DNA of 64,000 nucleotides from Streptococcus sanguinis SK49 (GCF_000212815.1 NZ_GL890985.1:209621-273620), one strand, 5' to 3'; counted from the first letter of the stretch, positions 1 through 10,516 are shown. Made by a program: numbers and translations. Notes: a model not told the origin generated them from the letters alone.

Positions 1-437
1 GCATCAATTAGCATCCTTTCTAATTTTGAACCTTTTTTATACTTATCTATTGCCTCGTAAAGATCATATTCTCGGCGTTTAAAGTTTTGATTAAGGTCCA
101 AAGATACTAACTTTGCTTCATATCCTCGTTTTTTTCTTGGCGGAATATCCTCTCTTTTATATGTGGTGATTTTTGTATCCACCATATAATTCTGATTTAC
201 TTTAACTCCTATAGGCGCAACTACAAATTGCCCTTTATCACCAATCAAAATCGGAGAACTATCTTTCAGACGATCCCAACGTGTTGAGAACTGCCTGTAG
301 TATGCCTCTTCTTTAGCTTTAGCTTCCTTTTTCTGATAGTTTTGATAAGCCTGATAGCCCCAAAAAGAGAGTAGAACACTAATCAATAGGATTAAAATCC
401 AGATGTATCTTTTGACAAACCTATTCTTGTTGTTCAT
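1..437 (-). CDS. Hypothetical membrane-anchored protein, 3' end beyond the window
   Basis: An open frame runs leftward from ATG at 437 off the edge, giving 145 codons with no stop. The start has a strong AAGGAGG Shine-Dalgarno just upstream. The product begins with a short basic stretch (MNNKNRFVKRY), one hydrophobic segment at about residues 11-29, then a Lys/Glu/Tyr-rich region and a soluble part with no motif I recognise. This predicts a single-pass protein with most of the chain outside the membrane. It lies downstream of argS in the same direction but behind the argS terminator, so it is probably transcribed separately. Function unknown. The frame is certain; homology is not claimed. Confidence 0.7.
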   Translation of the reverse strand, partial: MNNKNRFVKRYIWILILLISVLLSFWGYQAYQNYQKKEAKAKEEAYYRQFSTRWDRLKDSSPILIGDKGQFVVAPIGVKVNQNYMVDTKITTYKREDIPPRKKRGYEAKLVSLDLNQNFKRREYDLYEAIDKYKKGSKLERMLID

Positions 438-466
438 CTGCTTGCCTCCTTATTGCTTTGAATATT

Positions 467-495
467 AAAAAGGGGAGGACTAAGAAGTCCTCTCC
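467..495 (-). terminator. argS terminator
   Basis: On the minus strand a stem of about 10 bp (arms at 472-481 and 486-495, TCTT-type loop) is followed by five U (467-471). It lies about 65 bases past the argS stop and separates argS from the gene at 1-437. Confidence 0.8.
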
Positions 496-559
496 AGGAT
501 ATGACTTTTTGGCAACCCACTACAGTTGACAAAGAGACCTTTTTTGTTCTAAATTAAGC

Positions 560-2248
560 TTACATCTTTTCTGGCGCTTCTACTCCCAGCAGACGCAAAG
601 CTTCTTTGAGGACAACAGCTGTTGAGTAGCTGAGAGCCAGACGGCTGTCGCGCTCAGGGCTTTCATCCAGAATCCGTGTGTGCGCATAGTATTTGTTAAA
701 GGCTTGAGCCAGACTGATAGCGTATTTGGCAATCAGAGATGGTTCATAGTTATCAGCAGCACGCTTGACAACGCGACCGAAGTCTTGGAGCAGCTTGATA
801 ATTTCCCAGCTTTCTGGATCGTTTAGGCTGTATGTAGCCTCTGCATCAGGCTGGAAGTTCGCCTTGCGCAGGATAGACTGGATACGAGCATAGGCATACT
901 GGATGTAAGGGCCTGTTTCTCCCTCGAAGGAAACCATAGCTTCCAGATCAAAGTCGTAACCATTGCGGCGGTCGGTTTTGAGGTCGTAGAACTTAACTGC
1001 TCCGACTCCAACTGCTCGAGCAACAGCTTCCTTGTTTTCCAATTCTGGGTTTTTAGCTTCAATCTGGCTCTTAGCCCGGCTGATAGCTTCCAGCAGAGTT
1101 GGTTCGAGAAGGATGATATTTCCTTTACGTGTAGACAGTTTTTGACGGTTCTTAGTCACCAGTCCGAAGTCAACGTGAATCATGTCATCGCTCCAGTCAA
1201 AGCCCATCTTTTTCAGAACGGCCTTGAGTTGTCTGAAGTGGTTGGCCTGCTCTTGACCTACAACATAGACATTTTTGACAAAGTTGTAAGTGCGAGCCCG
1301 GTAGATGGCTGTAGCGATATCCCGTGTGATGTAGAGGGTAGCACCGTCTGATTTTTTAATCATAGCAGGCGGAAGGTTAAAGTCTTCCAAGTCTACAATG
1401 CTAGCTCCTTTTGATTCCTGTAAAAGTCCTTTTTCTTCGAGGATTTGAATCCCTTCGTCCATCTTATCGTTGTAGAAGGCTTCACCATTTAGACTGTCAA
1501 ATTCGACACCTAGGAGTTCGTAGATACGGTTGAATTCTGTCAGACTTTCGTCTCGGAACCATTGCCAGAGCTCAGTTGCTTCTGGGTCACCGTCTTCCAG
1601 CTTCTTGAACCAAAGGCGGCCTTCTTCATCCAGAGATGGGTCGTTTTCAATCTCGGCATTGATACGCACGTAGAGTTTGAGGAGCTCGTCAATAGGGTTA
1701 ACTTCAACAGCTTCCTGGCTTCCCCACTTCTTATAAGCTACCATCAAGAGGCCAAACTGTTTGCCCCAGTCTCCCAAGTGGTTGATTTTGATGGTGTTGT
1801 AGCCAATCTTGCGGAAGATGTTGGAAAGAGCGTCACCGATAACAGTAGAGCGCAAGTGGCCGACTGAGAAAGGCTTGGCAATGTTTGGGCTGGATAGATC
1901 AATGGTGATATTCTGATTATTTCCTTCGTTTTGCTGGCCATAGTCAGCTCCGTCTTTGATGACTTCTTTGATAACTTGGCCAGAAATTTCAGCCTTGCTG
2001 AGGAAAAAGTTGACATAAGGACCAGTCGCAACGACTTTATCAAAATGCGCTGTATCAATCTTTTCAGCGATGTCAGTAGCGATGATTTGAGGAGCTTTGC
2101 GCTCAGTCTTTGCCAGAGAAAAGGCTGGGAAGGCGATATCGCCAAGTTCAGAGCTCTTTGGCTGCTCCAATAAATTTAAAATAGCGTCTTGATCAAGGCT
2201 GTCAATAATCTTGGCCAATTCGCCGGCAATCAACTGTTTGTTATCCAT
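560..2248 (-). CDS. argS: Arginyl-tRNA synthetase
   Basis: Class I synthetase that charges tRNA-Arg with arginine in the cytoplasm. The 562-aa length is normal for the family. The N-terminal Arg-tRNA-synthetase additional domain covers about residues 1-85. The HIGH-equivalent ends in SVGHLRS (128-134), the KMSKS-equivalent is KLSTRKGN (370-377), and the C-terminal DALR anticodon-binding domain is seen from about 445 ([12 protein letters not shown]). The gene diverges from argR, the usual streptococcal arrangement, and has its own terminator. No T-box leader is visible in the 300-base gap upstream. Confidence 0.97.
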   Translation of the reverse strand: MDNKQLIAGELAKIIDSLDQDAILNLLEQPKSSELGDIAFPAFSLAKTERKAPQIIATDIAEKIDTAHFDKVVATGPYVNFFLSKAEISGQVIKEVIKDGADYGQQNEGNNQNITIDLSSPNIAKPFSVGHLRSTVIGDALSNIFRKIGYNTIKINHLGDWGKQFGLLMVAYKKWGSQEAVEVNPIDELLKLYVRINAEIENDPSLDEEGRLWFKKLEDGDPEATELWQWFRDESLTEFNRIYELLGVEFDSLNGEAFYNDKMDEGIQILEEKGLLQESKGASIVDLEDFNLPPAMIKKSDGATLYITRDIATAIYRARTYNFVKNVYVVGQEQANHFRQLKAVLKKMGFDWSDDMIHVDFGLVTKNRQKLSTRKGNIILLEPTLLEAISRAKSQIEAKNPELENKEAVARAVGVGAVKFYDLKTDRRNGYDFDLEAMVSFEGETGPYIQYAYARIQSILRKANFQPDAEATYSLNDPESWEIIKLLQDFGRVVKRAADNYEPSLIAKYAISLAQAFNKYYAHTRILDESPERDSRLALSYSTAVVLKEALRLLGVEAPEKM

Positions 2249-2283
2249 ATTTGCTCCTTTGTGTCTTTTGTTATTATTTTATC

Positions 2284-2320
2284 ACATTTTTCAAGGAATC
2301 TTCAATTTTTTTGGGAATAA
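2284..2320 (-). promoter_or_regulatory. Probable argS promoter
   Basis: Reading the minus strand toward argS, TTGAAG is followed 18 bases later by TAAAAT in the context TGTGATAAAAT, then an AAGGAG ribosome site directly before the start at 2248. The match is modest. Confidence 0.4.
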
Positions 2321-2323
2321 TTT

Positions 2324-2548
2324 TTGGGCTAATAGGAATTTTTCTGATATAATAAGAGGGATAAGAACTTGTATTTATAGATGGGCTTTTCATCTAAATG
2401 CTTCCTTCTCTGTTACTCTTCGTTAAAGTTTTTTGTTTATTCTCAGTATTCCTGCAAATCTTTGCCTAGATTGATGGAGAAGCAGTTTTTCATCGGATGG
2501 AGTATTCTTTATGAATGCAGCTTCTAAATATTCAACAATGAGGTAAAA
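2324..2548 (+). promoter_or_regulatory. argR promoter and long leader
   Basis: An extended -10, TGATATAAT (TATAAT 2348-2353), has a poor -35 (TTGGGC 2324-2329). The start at 2549 leaves a leader of about 190 bases with two small hairpins (around 2379-2397 and 2472-2497). Just before argR, TGAAT and ATTCA half-sites (about 2513-2539) face each other, but their spacing is wider than in a classical ARG box, so autoregulation is only suggested. The 2249-2548 gap holds nothing else I can support. Confidence 0.45.
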
Positions 2549-2986
2549 ATGAGAAAGAATGACCGTCATCAGTTAGTCAAAACGATGATTAAGGAAGAAA
2601 AGCTAGGAACGCAAAAGGAGATTCAAGATCGTCTGGAACCACAAGGGATATATGTGACGCAGACTACCCTGTCGCGTGACCTCCGTGAAATTGGTCTGAC
2701 CAAGGTTAAGAAGAAGGGCCTGACTTATTATGTTTTGGCGCATGAGACTGAAGAGATTGATTTTATAGAATTTTTAGCCAAGCATGTGGAGAGTGTGGCC
2801 AGGGCAGAGTTTAGTCTGGTTCTTCGTACTGGCCTAGGAGAGGCCACAGTGCTGGCCAATGTCGTGGATAACTCGTTCGATAGCCGTATTCTGGGAACCG
2901 TTGCGGGTGCCAATACTCTTTTAGTGGTTTGCCGGGATCAGGCAGCTGCTCAGGAGATTGAGGAGCAAATACAGGAAGTGATGTAA
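2549..2986 (+). CDS. argR: ArgR/AhrC-type arginine regulator
   Basis: Arginine-responsive transcription factor of 145 aa. The winged-helix DNA-binding half spans about residues 1-70; the recognition helix region reads TQTTLSRDLREIGLTKV. The hexamerising, arginine-binding C-terminal half follows: FSLVLRTGLGEATVLANVVD, then GTVAGANTLLVV, the GT(I/V)AGxxT motif that contacts arginine. Streptococci often carry several ArgR paralogues; this is the copy beside argS and mutS. ATG at 2549 follows GAGG with 6 bases spacing. The gene is cotranscribed toward mutS unless the weak hairpin in between terminates. Confidence 0.93.
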   Translation: MRKNDRHQLVKTMIKEEKLGTQKEIQDRLEPQGIYVTQTTLSRDLREIGLTKVKKKGLTYYVLAHETEEIDFIEFLAKHVESVARAEFSLVLRTGLGEATVLANVVDNSFDSRILGTVAGANTLLVVCRDQAAAQEIEEQIQEVM

Positions 2987-3014
2987 GAGTCACAGTTTTT
3001 TCAGGAAAAATGGA

Positions 3015-3051
3015 GAGGTTTGAGACGGAAGTCCTGACCTCGTTTGTTTTT
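3015..3051 (+). terminator. Weak terminator or attenuator between argR and mutS
   Basis: GAGGT (3015-3019) can pair with ACCTC (3037-3041), enclosing a GAC/GTC ministem with GGAA loop, and is followed by a T-rich run (3043-3051). The stem is interrupted, so partial read-through into mutS is likely. Confidence 0.35.
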
Positions 3052-3064
3052 AGAAAGGATAGAG

Positions 3065-5614
3065 ATGGCAGTAGAAAAGTTATCGCCAGGCATGCAGCAG
3101 TATTTGGATATCAAAAAGGACTATCCAGATGCTTTCTTGCTCTTTCGGATGGGGGATTTCTATGAGTTGTTTTATGATGATGCGATCAATGCCGCCCAGA
3201 TTTTAGAGATTTCTCTCACCAGCCGCAATAAAAATGCAGAAAATCCCATTCCCATGGCTGGAGTTCCCTATCATTCGGCTCAGCAGTATATTGATGTTTT
3301 GGTCGAGTCAGGCTATAAGGTAGCGATTGCGGAGCAGATGGAAGATCCCAAGGAAGCCAAGGGAGTTGTTAAGCGGGAGGTCGTTCAGGTTATCACACCG
3401 GGGACGGTGGTGGACTCCAGTAAGCCGGACTCTGCGAATAACTTTCTGGTGGCTTTGGATTACTCGGATAGCCTCTATGGTCTGGCTTATATGGACTTGG
3501 TGACCGGTGAGTTTCAGGTGACTAGTTTAGAGGACTTTAGCCTGGTCTGCGGGGAAATCCGCAATTTGAAAGCTAGGGAAGTGGTGCTGGGCTATACCTT
3601 GCCAGAAGCTGAGGAGCAGGTCTTGGCTGGGCAGATGAATCTTTTACTGTCCTATGTACAGACGGCCTTGGACGATGTCCAGCTGCTGGGCGAGGAGCTG
3701 TCTCCGATGGAACGTCAGGCAGCAGGGAAATTGCTGGAGTATGTGCACCGGACTCAGATGAGGGAGCTCAGTCATTTGAAGAAGGCCCAGCATTATGAAA
3801 TCAAGGACTTTCTGCAAATGGATTATGCCACTAAGGCGAGTCTGGATTTGACAGAAAATGCTCGTTCGGGCAAGAAGCACGGCAGTCTTTATTGGCTGAT
3901 GGACGAGACTAAGACGGCCATGGGGGGGCGCATGCTGCGCTCTTGGATCCAGCGGCCGCTGATTGATGAAGCGCGAATTAGCCAGCGGCAGAATGTCGTC
4001 GAGGTTTTTCTGGATCATTTCTTTGAGCGGAGTGATTTGACGGAGAGCCTCAAGGGAGTCTATGATATCGAGCGGCTGGCTAGTCGGGTGTCTTTTGGCA
4101 AGACCAATCCCAAGGATCTGCTGCAGTTGGCAGCAACATTGGTCAATGTGCCTCAGATTAAGGCTATCCTGCAAGGAATCGGCAGCTCGCATCTAGCTCG
4201 TTTGATTGAGGGATTGGATCCTATTCCAGAGTTGGCAGGTTTGATTAGCTCAGCCATTTCGCCGGATGCACCCCATATCATTACTGAGGGAAATATTATT
4301 CGGACCGGTTTTGATGAGACCTTGGATCAGTATCGGCTTGTGCTGAGGGAGGGGACTGGATGGATTGCAGAGCTGGAAGTCAAAGAACGTGCTAACAGCG
4401 GCATCAGCAATCTGAAGATTGATTACAACAAAAAAGATGGTTATTATTTCCATGTGACCAATTCCCAGTTGGCTCATGTGCCTAGTCATTTCTTCCGCAA
4501 GGCGACCCTGAAAAATTCTGAGCGTTTCGGAACGGAGGAGCTGGCTCGGATTGAGGGAGAGATGTTGGAGGCGCGTGAAAAATCTGCTAATTTGGAATAC
4601 GAGATTTTCATGCGGATTCGCGAGGAAGCTGGCAAATACATCCAGCGCTTGCAGGCCTTGGCACAAACGCTGGCAGCTGTAGATGTACTGCAGAGCTTTG
4701 CTGCGGTAGCGGAGCAACTACATTTGGTGCGCCCCGTCTTTACTGCAGAGCGCTGTCTGCAGATTGAAAAAGGTCGGCATGCTGTTGTGGAAAAGGTCAT
4801 GGGTGCCCAAAGCTACATTCCAAATAGTATTCTGCTGGACCAGGAAACGGACATCCAGCTGATTACCGGGCATAATATGAGCGGGAAATCAACTTATATG
4901 CGCCAGCTGGCTATCATCGTTATTATGGCACAGATGGGCTCTTATGTGCCTGCTCAGTCTGCCAGTCTGCCGCTATTCGATGCGATTTTCACTCGCATCG
5001 GTGCAGCAGATGATCTGGTGTCCGGCCAGTCCACCTTTATGGTGGAGATGATGGAGGCCAATCGGGCCATTCGACAGGCCAGCGAGCGTTCGCTCATTCT
5101 CTTTGATGAGCTGGGCCGTGGAACGGCGACTTACGATGGGATGGCGCTGGCTCAGGCTATTATTGAGCATATTCATCATTATACTGGAGCCAAGACCCTC
5201 TTTGCCACTCACTATCATGAGTTGACAGCCTTGGAGGATAGCTTGGAGCATTTGGAAAATGTCCATGTGGCAACCTTGGAAAAGGACGGGCAGGTGACTT
5301 TCCTGCATAAGATTGAGCCGGGTCCGGCTGACAAGTCCTACGGGATTCACGTGGCGAAAATTGCCGGTCTTCCTGAGAAATTACTGGAGCGGGCGGATAA
5401 CATTTTGAGTCATTTGGAGAGTCAGGATACAGGACTAGGCTCAGAGCTTCCTACCGAATCCAGACAAAAACGGTCACAAGTGGCGGAGCAGATGTCTCTT
5501 TTCGCAGAAGGAACGGAAAATCCAATCCTGACTGAACTCCGAGACTTGGACATCTACAATATGACTCCCCTGGAAGTCATGGCAGCAGTGGCCGAGCTCA
5601 AGAAGAAGTTGTAA
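3065..5614 (+). CDS. mutS: DNA mismatch repair protein MutS (HexA)
   Basis: Recognises mismatches and starts repair with MutL. The start is taken at ATG 3065 ([10 protein letters not shown]), 7 bases after AAAGGA. An in-frame TTG 21 bases upstream is not needed and lacks a good site. Length 849 aa is normal. The mismatch-reading Phe-x-Glu motif is seen as FYE at residues 32-34 in GDFYELF. Walker A (GHNMSGKST) lies near 602 and Walker B ([16 protein letters not shown]) near 680; the FATHYHELT signature follows. Its partner mutL is about 1.1 kb downstream of the mutS stop, separated by an opposing gene pair. Confidence 0.98.
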   Translation: MAVEKLSPGMQQYLDIKKDYPDAFLLFRMGDFYELFYDDAINAAQILEISLTSRNKNAENPIPMAGVPYHSAQQYIDVLVESGYKVAIAEQMEDPKEAKGVVKREVVQVITPGTVVDSSKPDSANNFLVALDYSDSLYGLAYMDLVTGEFQVTSLEDFSLVCGEIRNLKAREVVLGYTLPEAEEQVLAGQMNLLLSYVQTALDDVQLLGEELSPMERQAAGKLLEYVHRTQMRELSHLKKAQHYEIKDFLQMDYATKASLDLTENARSGKKHGSLYWLMDETKTAMGGRMLRSWIQRPLIDEARISQRQNVVEVFLDHFFERSDLTESLKGVYDIERLASRVSFGKTNPKDLLQLAATLVNVPQIKAILQGIGSSHLARLIEGLDPIPELAGLISSAISPDAPHIITEGNIIRTGFDETLDQYRLVLREGTGWIAELEVKERANSGISNLKIDYNKKDGYYFHVTNSQLAHVPSHFFRKATLKNSERFGTEELARIEGEMLEAREKSANLEYEIFMRIREEAGKYIQRLQALAQTLAAVDVLQSFAAVAEQLHLVRPVFTAERCLQIEKGRHAVVEKVMGAQSYIPNSILLDQETDIQLITGHNMSGKSTYMRQLAIIVIMAQMGSYVPAQSASLPLFDAIFTRIGAADDLVSGQSTFMVEMMEANRAIRQASERSLILFDELGRGTATYDGMALAQAIIEHIHHYTGAKTLFATHYHELTALEDSLEHLENVHVATLEKDGQVTFLHKIEPGPADKSYGIHVAKIAGLPEKLLERADNILSHLESQDTGLGSELPTESRQKRSQVAEQMSLFAEGTENPILTELRDLDIYNMTPLEVMAAVAELKKKL

Positions 5615-5618
5615 AAAT

Positions 5619-5655
5619 AAAGAACAGACTTGTTAATGCCTCAAGTCTGCTCTTT
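5619..5655. terminator. Bidirectional terminator, mutS / DUF3021 gene
   Basis: Arms at 5619-5632 and 5642-5655 pair over about 13 positions with one mismatch; A-rich and T-rich flanks allow it to stop transcription both from mutS and from the opposing 5663-6133 gene. Confidence 0.85.
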
Positions 5656-5662
5656 TTATTTC

Positions 5663-6133
5663 TCACGATTTGCCAGACAAACCGCTATTGATTTTTTGAA
5701 TGTTGCGGTAAGTGCGGTAGTAGATGGCACCTAAAATGATTAGATAGATGAGGGTGAATTCCCCGACGGCAGTCAGTGTCAGGTTAAGTATTTTTTCTCT
5801 TGGGAAAAATCCAGCTAGGTTAGCTAAAAGTGCAAAGGTCAGAATCATCACACCATAGTGGCTGACAACGGAGCGCAGGATGCTCCAGTCTCTTTGAAAG
5901 AAGCTTCCGCTCCATCTGAAAATAGCTCCCATGATAAACCAGATAAGCATGCAGTAGAGCATGATGAGGGAAACATGGACATGCTGGATCAAAAAGAAGT
6001 GGCCGGTAGGAGAGCGAGGATGAAGCGGTAGATAAGCTGGATTGTAAAAATAAGAAACAATCATGGAGAAGAAGAGACCGATGAAAATCCCTCCAATCCC
6101 TCCGAAAAAGAGTTCTTTAATACGAGTTTTCAT
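5663..6133 (-). CDS. DUF3021 family membrane protein
   Basis: 156-aa protein with four hydrophobic segments (about residues 9-29, 50-70, 87-107 and 117-138) and short basic loops, the DUF3021 pattern. Its start overlaps the stop of the upstream LytTR gene by ATGA, so the two are translationally coupled. DUF3021-LytTR pairs are known as small autoregulated units in which the membrane protein restrains the activator; several have been tied to bacteriocin immunity or competence entry in streptococci. That role is inferred from the pairing, not seen here. Confidence 0.8.
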   Translation of the reverse strand: MKTRIKELFFGGIGGIFIGLFFSMIVSYFYNPAYLPLHPRSPTGHFFLIQHVHVSLIMLYCMLIWFIMGAIFRWSGSFFQRDWSILRSVVSHYGVMILTFALLANLAGFFPREKILNLTLTAVGEFTLIYLIILGAIYYRTYRNIQKINSGLSGKS

Positions 6134-6570
6134 AATTTCAACCTTTCTTTAATGGATTTGAGATAACGGCGGGACGAGTAAGTCTGATCGCCGTTTTTCA
6201 GAAATATTTGAATCAGACCATTTGGAGTCAGCTTGAGGTGGCTGATTTGTCGGCTATTGATAATCTCCGACTGAGAAATCTGCAGAAAATAGTCCGGCAG
6301 GACCTGCAGTAACTGATAAAGAGCTTGTTGAGCTCGATAGCTGTCTTTTGCTGTTCGAACCCGAACCTGACGGTTTTCTGTATAGATTTGGTGGATTTCC
6401 TCAGCGTCTAGTAAGTAGATTTCGTCTTCTTTCTTGACATGGATCTTGTCCTCTTTATCCAGATGTTGCGCAAAGTGGACCAATTCCTGAATGCTTTCAG
6501 TCATGAGACGAGCCTCAATGCTGACGGAGTCTTCGGTAACTTGAGAATTAATTCTTAGCTTAACTTTCAT
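6130..6570 (-). CDS. LytTR-domain transcriptional regulator
   Basis: 146-aa protein lacking a receiver domain. A short N-terminal region of about 45 residues is followed by a LytTR DNA-binding domain: [20 protein letters not shown], then [19 protein letters not shown] and [16 protein letters not shown] at 6570 is preceded by AAAGGAGG. It forms a two-gene operon with the DUF3021 membrane protein and diverges from mutL. It likely controls its own operon and perhaps distant genes; no convincing paired LytTR site could be picked out upstream. Confidence 0.85.
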   Translation of the reverse strand: MKVKLRINSQVTEDSVSIEARLMTESIQELVHFAQHLDKEDKIHVKKEDEIYLLDAEEIHQIYTENRQVRVRTAKDSYRAQQALYQLLQVLPDYFLQISQSEIINSRQISHLKLTPNGLIQIFLKNGDQTYSSRRYLKSIKERLKL

Positions 6571-6716
6571 AACTTCCTCCTTTCACCTTTATTAAACCGC
6601 AACATGGCAGAGAAAACAAGCCCTTTTGCCTATGTGGCAGCTATTTGTGTCTATCTGGTTTGGCTTGTGAGCAGAATGGTCGAGAAAGGCTGCCTTCTGA
6701 TAGAAAGAGCCCAATG

Positions 6717-6725
6717 TGTTATAAT
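6717..6725 (+). promoter_or_regulatory. mutL promoter (extended -10)
   Basis: TG-T-TATAAT with TATAAT at 6720-6725 and no clear -35; the mutL ATG follows 28 bases later. Confidence 0.65.
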
Positions 6726-6753
6726 AGATAGCAGAACAAATACGGAGAAAAAG

Positions 6754-8700
6754 ATGTCAAAAATTATCGAACTTCCAGAAATTCTAGCCAATCAGATTGC
6801 GGCCGGTGAAGTCATTGAGCGGCCTAGCAGTGTGGTCAAGGAGCTGGTGGAAAATTCAATTGATGCGGGTGCAAGCCAGATTACCATCGAAATTGAGGAG
6901 GCCGGACTCAAGAGCATTCAGGTAACGGATAATGGCGAAGGCATAGCCCACGAAGATGTTCCTCTGGCCCTTCGACGCCATGCTACCAGTAAAATCAAGA
7001 AGCAGGCGGATCTCTTTCGGATTCGGACATTGGGTTTCCGTGGTGAGGCCATTCCTTCCATTGCTTCTGTTTCGCGTTTTACCATTGAGACAGCGACTGA
7101 AGCCGGCCAGCACGGGACTCTGCTGGTTGCGCAGGGTGGCGAGATTGAAGAGCATGAGCCTACCAGCAGTCCGGTGGGAACGAAAATCAAGATAGAAGAT
7201 CTCTTCTTTAATACTCCAGCCCGGCTCAAGTATATGAAGAGCCAGCAGGCTGAGCTGTCCCATATCGTTGATGTGATTAATCGGCTTAGTCTGGCCCATC
7301 CGGAAGTGGCTTTCACCCTTATCAGTGACGGCCGCGAAATGACACGGACTGCCGGCAGTGGCAATCTGCGTCAGGCTATTGCAGGCATCTATGGTCTGGC
7401 AACAGCCAAGAAAATGGTGGAAATCTCTGCTTCAGATCTGGACTTTGAAGTGAGCGGCTATGTCAGCCTACCTGAGCTGACTCGTGCGAATCGGAATTAT
7501 ATTACGATTCTCATCAACGGTCGCTACATTAAGAATTTCCTGCTTAATCGTGCTATTTTGGACGGCTACGGCAGCAAGCTGATGGTAGGCCGCTTTCCAC
7601 TAGCGGTCATCAATATTCAGATTGACCCCTATCTGGCTGATGTCAATGTCCATCCGACAAAGCAAGAGGTGCGGATTTCTAAAGAACGCGAACTCATGGC
7701 CTTGATTTCGCAAGCCATTGCGACCAGTCTCAAGGAGCAGGATCTTATCCCAGATGCTTTGGAAAATCTGGCCAAATCAACTGTTAAGCGTGCAAATAAG
7801 TCTGAACAGACCAGCCTCCCGCTGAAAGAAAATCGCCTCTACTACGATAAGGAGCAGAATGACTTTTTCCTCAAGCCACAGGTGGCCGAGCAACAACTAT
7901 CCTTTGAAGAATCAGCGGAGCCTGTTCATGAAGCGACAGACGAAAAAGCAGAACCGCCACAATCAACTTCGGTCAAATTTGCAGAGAGAAAGCCAGTTAG
8001 CTATGACCAACTAGACCATCCAGAGCTTGATCAGGTCAGTCTGGAGCGGGCTGTGGATAAGTTGGAACAGGAAGAGAAGTCAAGCTTCCCAGAGTTAGAA
8101 TATTTCGGCCAGATGCATGGTACCTATCTCTTTGCTCAGGGCAAGGGCGGTCTTTACATTATTGACCAGCATGCTGCCCAAGAGCGGGTCAAGTATGAGT
8201 ATTATCGGGAGAAGATTGGGGATGTGGACAATAGCCAGCAACAGCTCTTAGTGCCCTATATCTTTGAATTTCCAGCGGACGATATGCTGCGAATCAAGCA
8301 GCGGATGGGGCTGTTAGAAGATGCTGGCATCTTTTTAGAAGAGTACGGAGCCAATCAGTTTATCCTCCGTGAGCATCCCATTTGGTTCAAGGAAGAGGAG
8401 ATTGAAGCAGGTATCTATGAGATGTGTGATATGCTTCTCCTGACCAAGGAAGTTTCTATCAAGAAATATCGAGCAGAGCTGGCCATTATGATGAGCTGCA
8501 AACGCTCCATCAAGGCCAATCACAGTCTGGATGACTACTCTGCGCGTGACTTGCTCTTTCAGCTGTCCCAGTGTGACAATCCTTACAACTGCCCACACGG
8601 CCGACCGGTCTTGGTCAACTTTACCAAGTCGGATATGGAAAAAATGTTCCGCCGCATTCAGGAAAATCACACTAGCCTGCGGGAGTTGGGGAAATACTAA
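6754..8700 (+). CDS. mutL: DNA mismatch repair protein MutL (HexB)
   Basis: Couples MutS mismatch recognition to strand removal. Start chosen at ATG 6754 ([10 protein letters not shown]), after GGAGAAAA and 28 bases below the promoter; the frame stays open 150 bases further up only by chance. Length 648 aa. GHKL ATPase motifs: [10 protein letters not shown] (30-39), DNGEGI (59-64), GFRGEAI (94-100). The C-terminal domain carries [12 protein letters not shown], which fits the DQHA(x)2E(x)4E nicking-endonuclease motif of methyl-independent MutL proteins, plus CPHGRP near the end. The linker (about 350-460) is acidic and of low complexity, as usual. Confidence 0.97.
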   Translation: MSKIIELPEILANQIAAGEVIERPSSVVKELVENSIDAGASQITIEIEEAGLKSIQVTDNGEGIAHEDVPLALRRHATSKIKKQADLFRIRTLGFRGEAIPSIASVSRFTIETATEAGQHGTLLVAQGGEIEEHEPTSSPVGTKIKIEDLFFNTPARLKYMKSQQAELSHIVDVINRLSLAHPEVAFTLISDGREMTRTAGSGNLRQAIAGIYGLATAKKMVEISASDLDFEVSGYVSLPELTRANRNYITILINGRYIKNFLLNRAILDGYGSKLMVGRFPLAVINIQIDPYLADVNVHPTKQEVRISKERELMALISQAIATSLKEQDLIPDALENLAKSTVKRANKSEQTSLPLKENRLYYDKEQNDFFLKPQVAEQQLSFEESAEPVHEATDEKAEPPQSTSVKFAERKPVSYDQLDHPELDQVSLERAVDKLEQEEKSSFPELEYFGQMHGTYLFAQGKGGLYIIDQHAAQERVKYEYYREKIGDVDNSQQQLLVPYIFEFPADDMLRIKQRMGLLEDAGIFLEEYGANQFILREHPIWFKEEEIEAGIYEMCDMLLLTKEVSIKKYRAELAIMMSCKRSIKANHSLDDYSARDLLFQLSQCDNPYNCPHGRPVLVNFTKSDMEKMFRRIQENHTSLRELGKY

Positions 8701-8715
8701 ACTTTATAGAAGATC

Positions 8716-8750
8716 AAACAGCCCTAGTCATAGAACTAGAGCTGTTTTGA
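8716..8750. terminator. Bidirectional terminator, mutL / RDD gene
   Basis: AAACAGC (8716-8722) pairs with GCTGTTT (8741-8747), extended inward by CTAG pairing, with T-rich sequence after it and A-rich sequence before it. Confidence 0.7.
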
Positions 8751-9257
8751 GTTTTTGAGCTGAACTTGCGTTCCAGCAAGCAAATCAGCTGGATGGCGTT
8801 TGTCCTTGCGAAGCAGTCCCATCAGCAGAAAGATCAAGAAGAGAATACCTGCTGAAGTTGACAAGAAAATTGACAGGGCATCTGCTTGATAAGCACTACG
8901 GATAGCTCCCATATGTCCCAGCTGCCAAGGGAAAAACTTGATAGCAGAGCGCAAAAAGCTGTGGGAAAGGCTCCTATGTTTGTAAACCAACTGTAAACCT
9001 GCCCAGCGCTTGCCAAAACTTCCTTTTCGATAGTCTAGCCAAGCAAAGATAACAGTTAGAGGCAGGACAGAGGTAGAAAAAGCCAGAAGCTGGCTCTGGG
9101 ATTCAGTGAATGTAGGAATATCTCCTAGAACTAGATTGTAAAAGCCCATAGCTAGTAAAAAAAGAGCAATGAGGTAGCCCGAAATGAAGAGCCAGTCTCC
9201 AAGCAGCTCTTTCAGACGAGTTTTGACAGGTATGGGATTGTCAGTTTTTAGTTTCAT
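8736..9257 (-). CDS. RDD family membrane protein
   Basis: 173-aa protein from ATG 9257 ([10 protein letters not shown]); this start overlaps the end of the upstream regulator gene and has GAAGGTG upstream, so it beats the ATG at 9290. Three to four hydrophobic segments are seen (about residues 22-42, 52-72 and 130-150), with a positively charged [18 protein letters not shown] segment and a C-terminal [11 protein letters not shown] that resembles the D(L/I)xAGT signature of RDD proteins. The family has diverse, mostly unproven transport roles. Coupling to an Xre regulator suggests regulator and membrane partner act together. Confidence 0.7.
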   Translation of the reverse strand: MKLKTDNPIPVKTRLKELLGDWLFISGYLIALFLLAMGFYNLVLGDIPTFTESQSQLLAFSTSVLPLTVIFAWLDYRKGSFGKRWAGLQLVYKHRSLSHSFLRSAIKFFPWQLGHMGAIRSAYQADALSIFLSTSAGILFLIFLLMGLLRKDKRHPADLLAGTQVQLKNSKQL

Positions 9258-9747
9258 CTTGAGCACCTTCTTTCTTAGAATCCTCATCAAGGTCTATAAC
9301 CTTGTCCAGATACTTTTTCTTAATCTTTAGCGCCTTGTTAATAGCCATTGCGGATGCGATTAAGAGGAAAAAGGTCAACCAGACCAGGGCAGTGAATTTT
9401 GCTGGAAAGCTAGAACCTGCGAAAAAGAGAAAGATAGCCAGGGCTGATACAAAAATATACAAAACCTGCCAGAAGCCATAAGATTTCACTTCTTTGTAGT
9501 AGCGATCTTTTTCGTCTTCTGAGAGGACGGGTTTTAGTTCCGCCTTGTCGCTGTCTTCTAAAAGCAGATAATCTGTCGTCACTTGGAAAATCTTGCTCAG
9601 TTCTACAATTTTTTCGAGTTCTGGCAGCGCTTGGCCAGACTCCCACTTAGAAATGCTCTGGCGAGAGACATTGATTTGTTCAGCCAGTTTTTCTTGTGAC
9701 CAGCCTTTTTCTTTTCTTAGTTCAAATAATTTATCAGCGAGTTTCAT
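9241..9747 (-). CDS. Xre-family regulator with C-terminal membrane segments
   Basis: 168 aa. An HTH_3 domain at residues 5-60 ([25 protein letters not shown]) is followed by a linker and two hydrophobic segments (about 90-110 and 113-133). Such HTH plus membrane-tail proteins are common in Firmicutes and may tether the regulator to the membrane. ATG at 9747 follows AAAGGAGG. Its 3' end overlaps the RDD gene start by 17 bases, indicating a coupled pair. Targets unknown; self-regulation is likely for the family. A second protein of the same design lies at 11261-11671. Confidence 0.8.
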   Translation of the reverse strand: MKLADKLFELRKEKGWSQEKLAEQINVSRQSISKWESGQALPELEKIVELSKIFQVTTDYLLLEDSDKAELKPVLSEDEKDRYYKEVKSYGFWQVLYIFVSALAIFLFFAGSSFPAKFTALVWLTFFLLIASAMAINKALKIKKKYLDKVIDLDEDSKKEGAQDETKN

Positions 9748-9873
9748 CGTGACAGCCTCCTTTTCTTTGCTAATTCTATCCTAACAACTTTTAGTTATCT
9801 TGAGAATACAGCTTCCTGTACATTTTGTCAACCACCGGTTGCACTTCTATTTGCAGTTTCCAGACAGAAAATA

Positions 9874-9882
9874 TGATATACT
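9874..9882 (+). promoter_or_regulatory. ruvA promoter (extended -10)
   Basis: TG-A-TATACT with TATACT at 9877-9882, 35 bases before the ruvA ATG; no good -35 at the right distance. A CAACC/GGTTG dyad sits upstream at about 9828-9840. Confidence 0.6.
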
Positions 9883-9916
9883 AGATAGGCAAAATGATAC
9901 AACAAGAAGGAAGATT

Positions 9917-10507
9917 ATGTACGAATATTTTAAAGGAATCATCAGTAAAATCACAGCCAAGTACATTGTATTGGAAGTCAACTCTATCGGCTATATTCTT
10001 CATGTGGCCAACCCCTATGCTTACTCAGGTCATCTCCATCAGGAAGCCAAGGTCTATGTCCACCAGGTGGTGAGAGAAGACGCGGAGCTCCTGTACGGTT
10101 TTGCGACCGAGGAGGAGAAGCAGCTCTTTCTCAGCTTGATTTCAGTCTCAGGTATTGGCCCAGTGTCTGCCCTAGCTATTATTGCGGCGGATGATAATGT
10201 TGGCTTAGTGCAAGCCATTGAGCAGAAAAACATCACCTATCTGACCAAGTTTCCTAAGATTGGCAAGAAGACGGCCCAGCAGATGGTGCTGGACTTAGAA
10301 GGCAAGGTAGTGGCGGCAGATGGTCAAGCAGAAAGCAAGGCGCCCGTCCAGACTGCGGATAATCAAGAGCTTGAAGAAGCCATGGAAGCTATGCTGGCTC
10401 TGGGATACAAGGCTGCTGAGCTCAAGAAAATCAAGAAATTCTTTGAAGGCACAACTGATACAGCTGAAAACTATATCAAGTCAGCTCTCAAGATGTTGGT
10501 GAAATAG
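9917..10507 (+). CDS. ruvA: Holliday junction branch-migration protein RuvA
   Basis: DNA-binding subunit of the RuvAB branch-migration motor. ATG at 9917 ([10 protein letters not shown]) follows AGAAGGAAG; the open frame extends further up but without a start site. 196 aa, the usual length. Domain I OB fold at 1-62; tandem helix-hairpin-helix region with [11 protein letters not shown] and [16 protein letters not shown] (about 75-135); acidic flexible linker; C-terminal RuvB-binding domain from about 148 ([13 protein letters not shown]). ruvB is not adjacent, as is usual in streptococci. tag follows after 9 bases, so the two are cotranscribed. Confidence 0.97.
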   Translation: MYEYFKGIISKITAKYIVLEVNSIGYILHVANPYAYSGHLHQEAKVYVHQVVREDAELLYGFATEEEKQLFLSLISVSGIGPVSALAIIAADDNVGLVQAIEQKNITYLTKFPKIGKKTAQQMVLDLEGKVVAADGQAESKAPVQTADNQELEEAMEAMLALGYKAAELKKIKKFFEGTTDTAENYIKSALKMLVK

Positions 10508-10516
10508 GAGAAAGCT

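Noticed and set aside
3044..3064. Upstream TTG start for mutS
   Set aside because: No ribosome site and adds seven residues not seen in MutS; ATG 3065 has AAAGGA at good spacing.
4250..4717. Long antisense ORF within mutS
   Set aside because: Shadow of the mutS frame: no ribosome site and no recognisable protein features.
6604..6753. 50-codon N-terminal extension of mutL
   Set aside because: The mutL promoter lies within it, and MutL normally begins at MSKIIELP.
9920..9927. Exact SigX box TACGAATA
   Set aside because: It is codons 2-4 of ruvA (Tyr-Glu-Tyr), has no T-rich element upstream and no gene start suitably below it.
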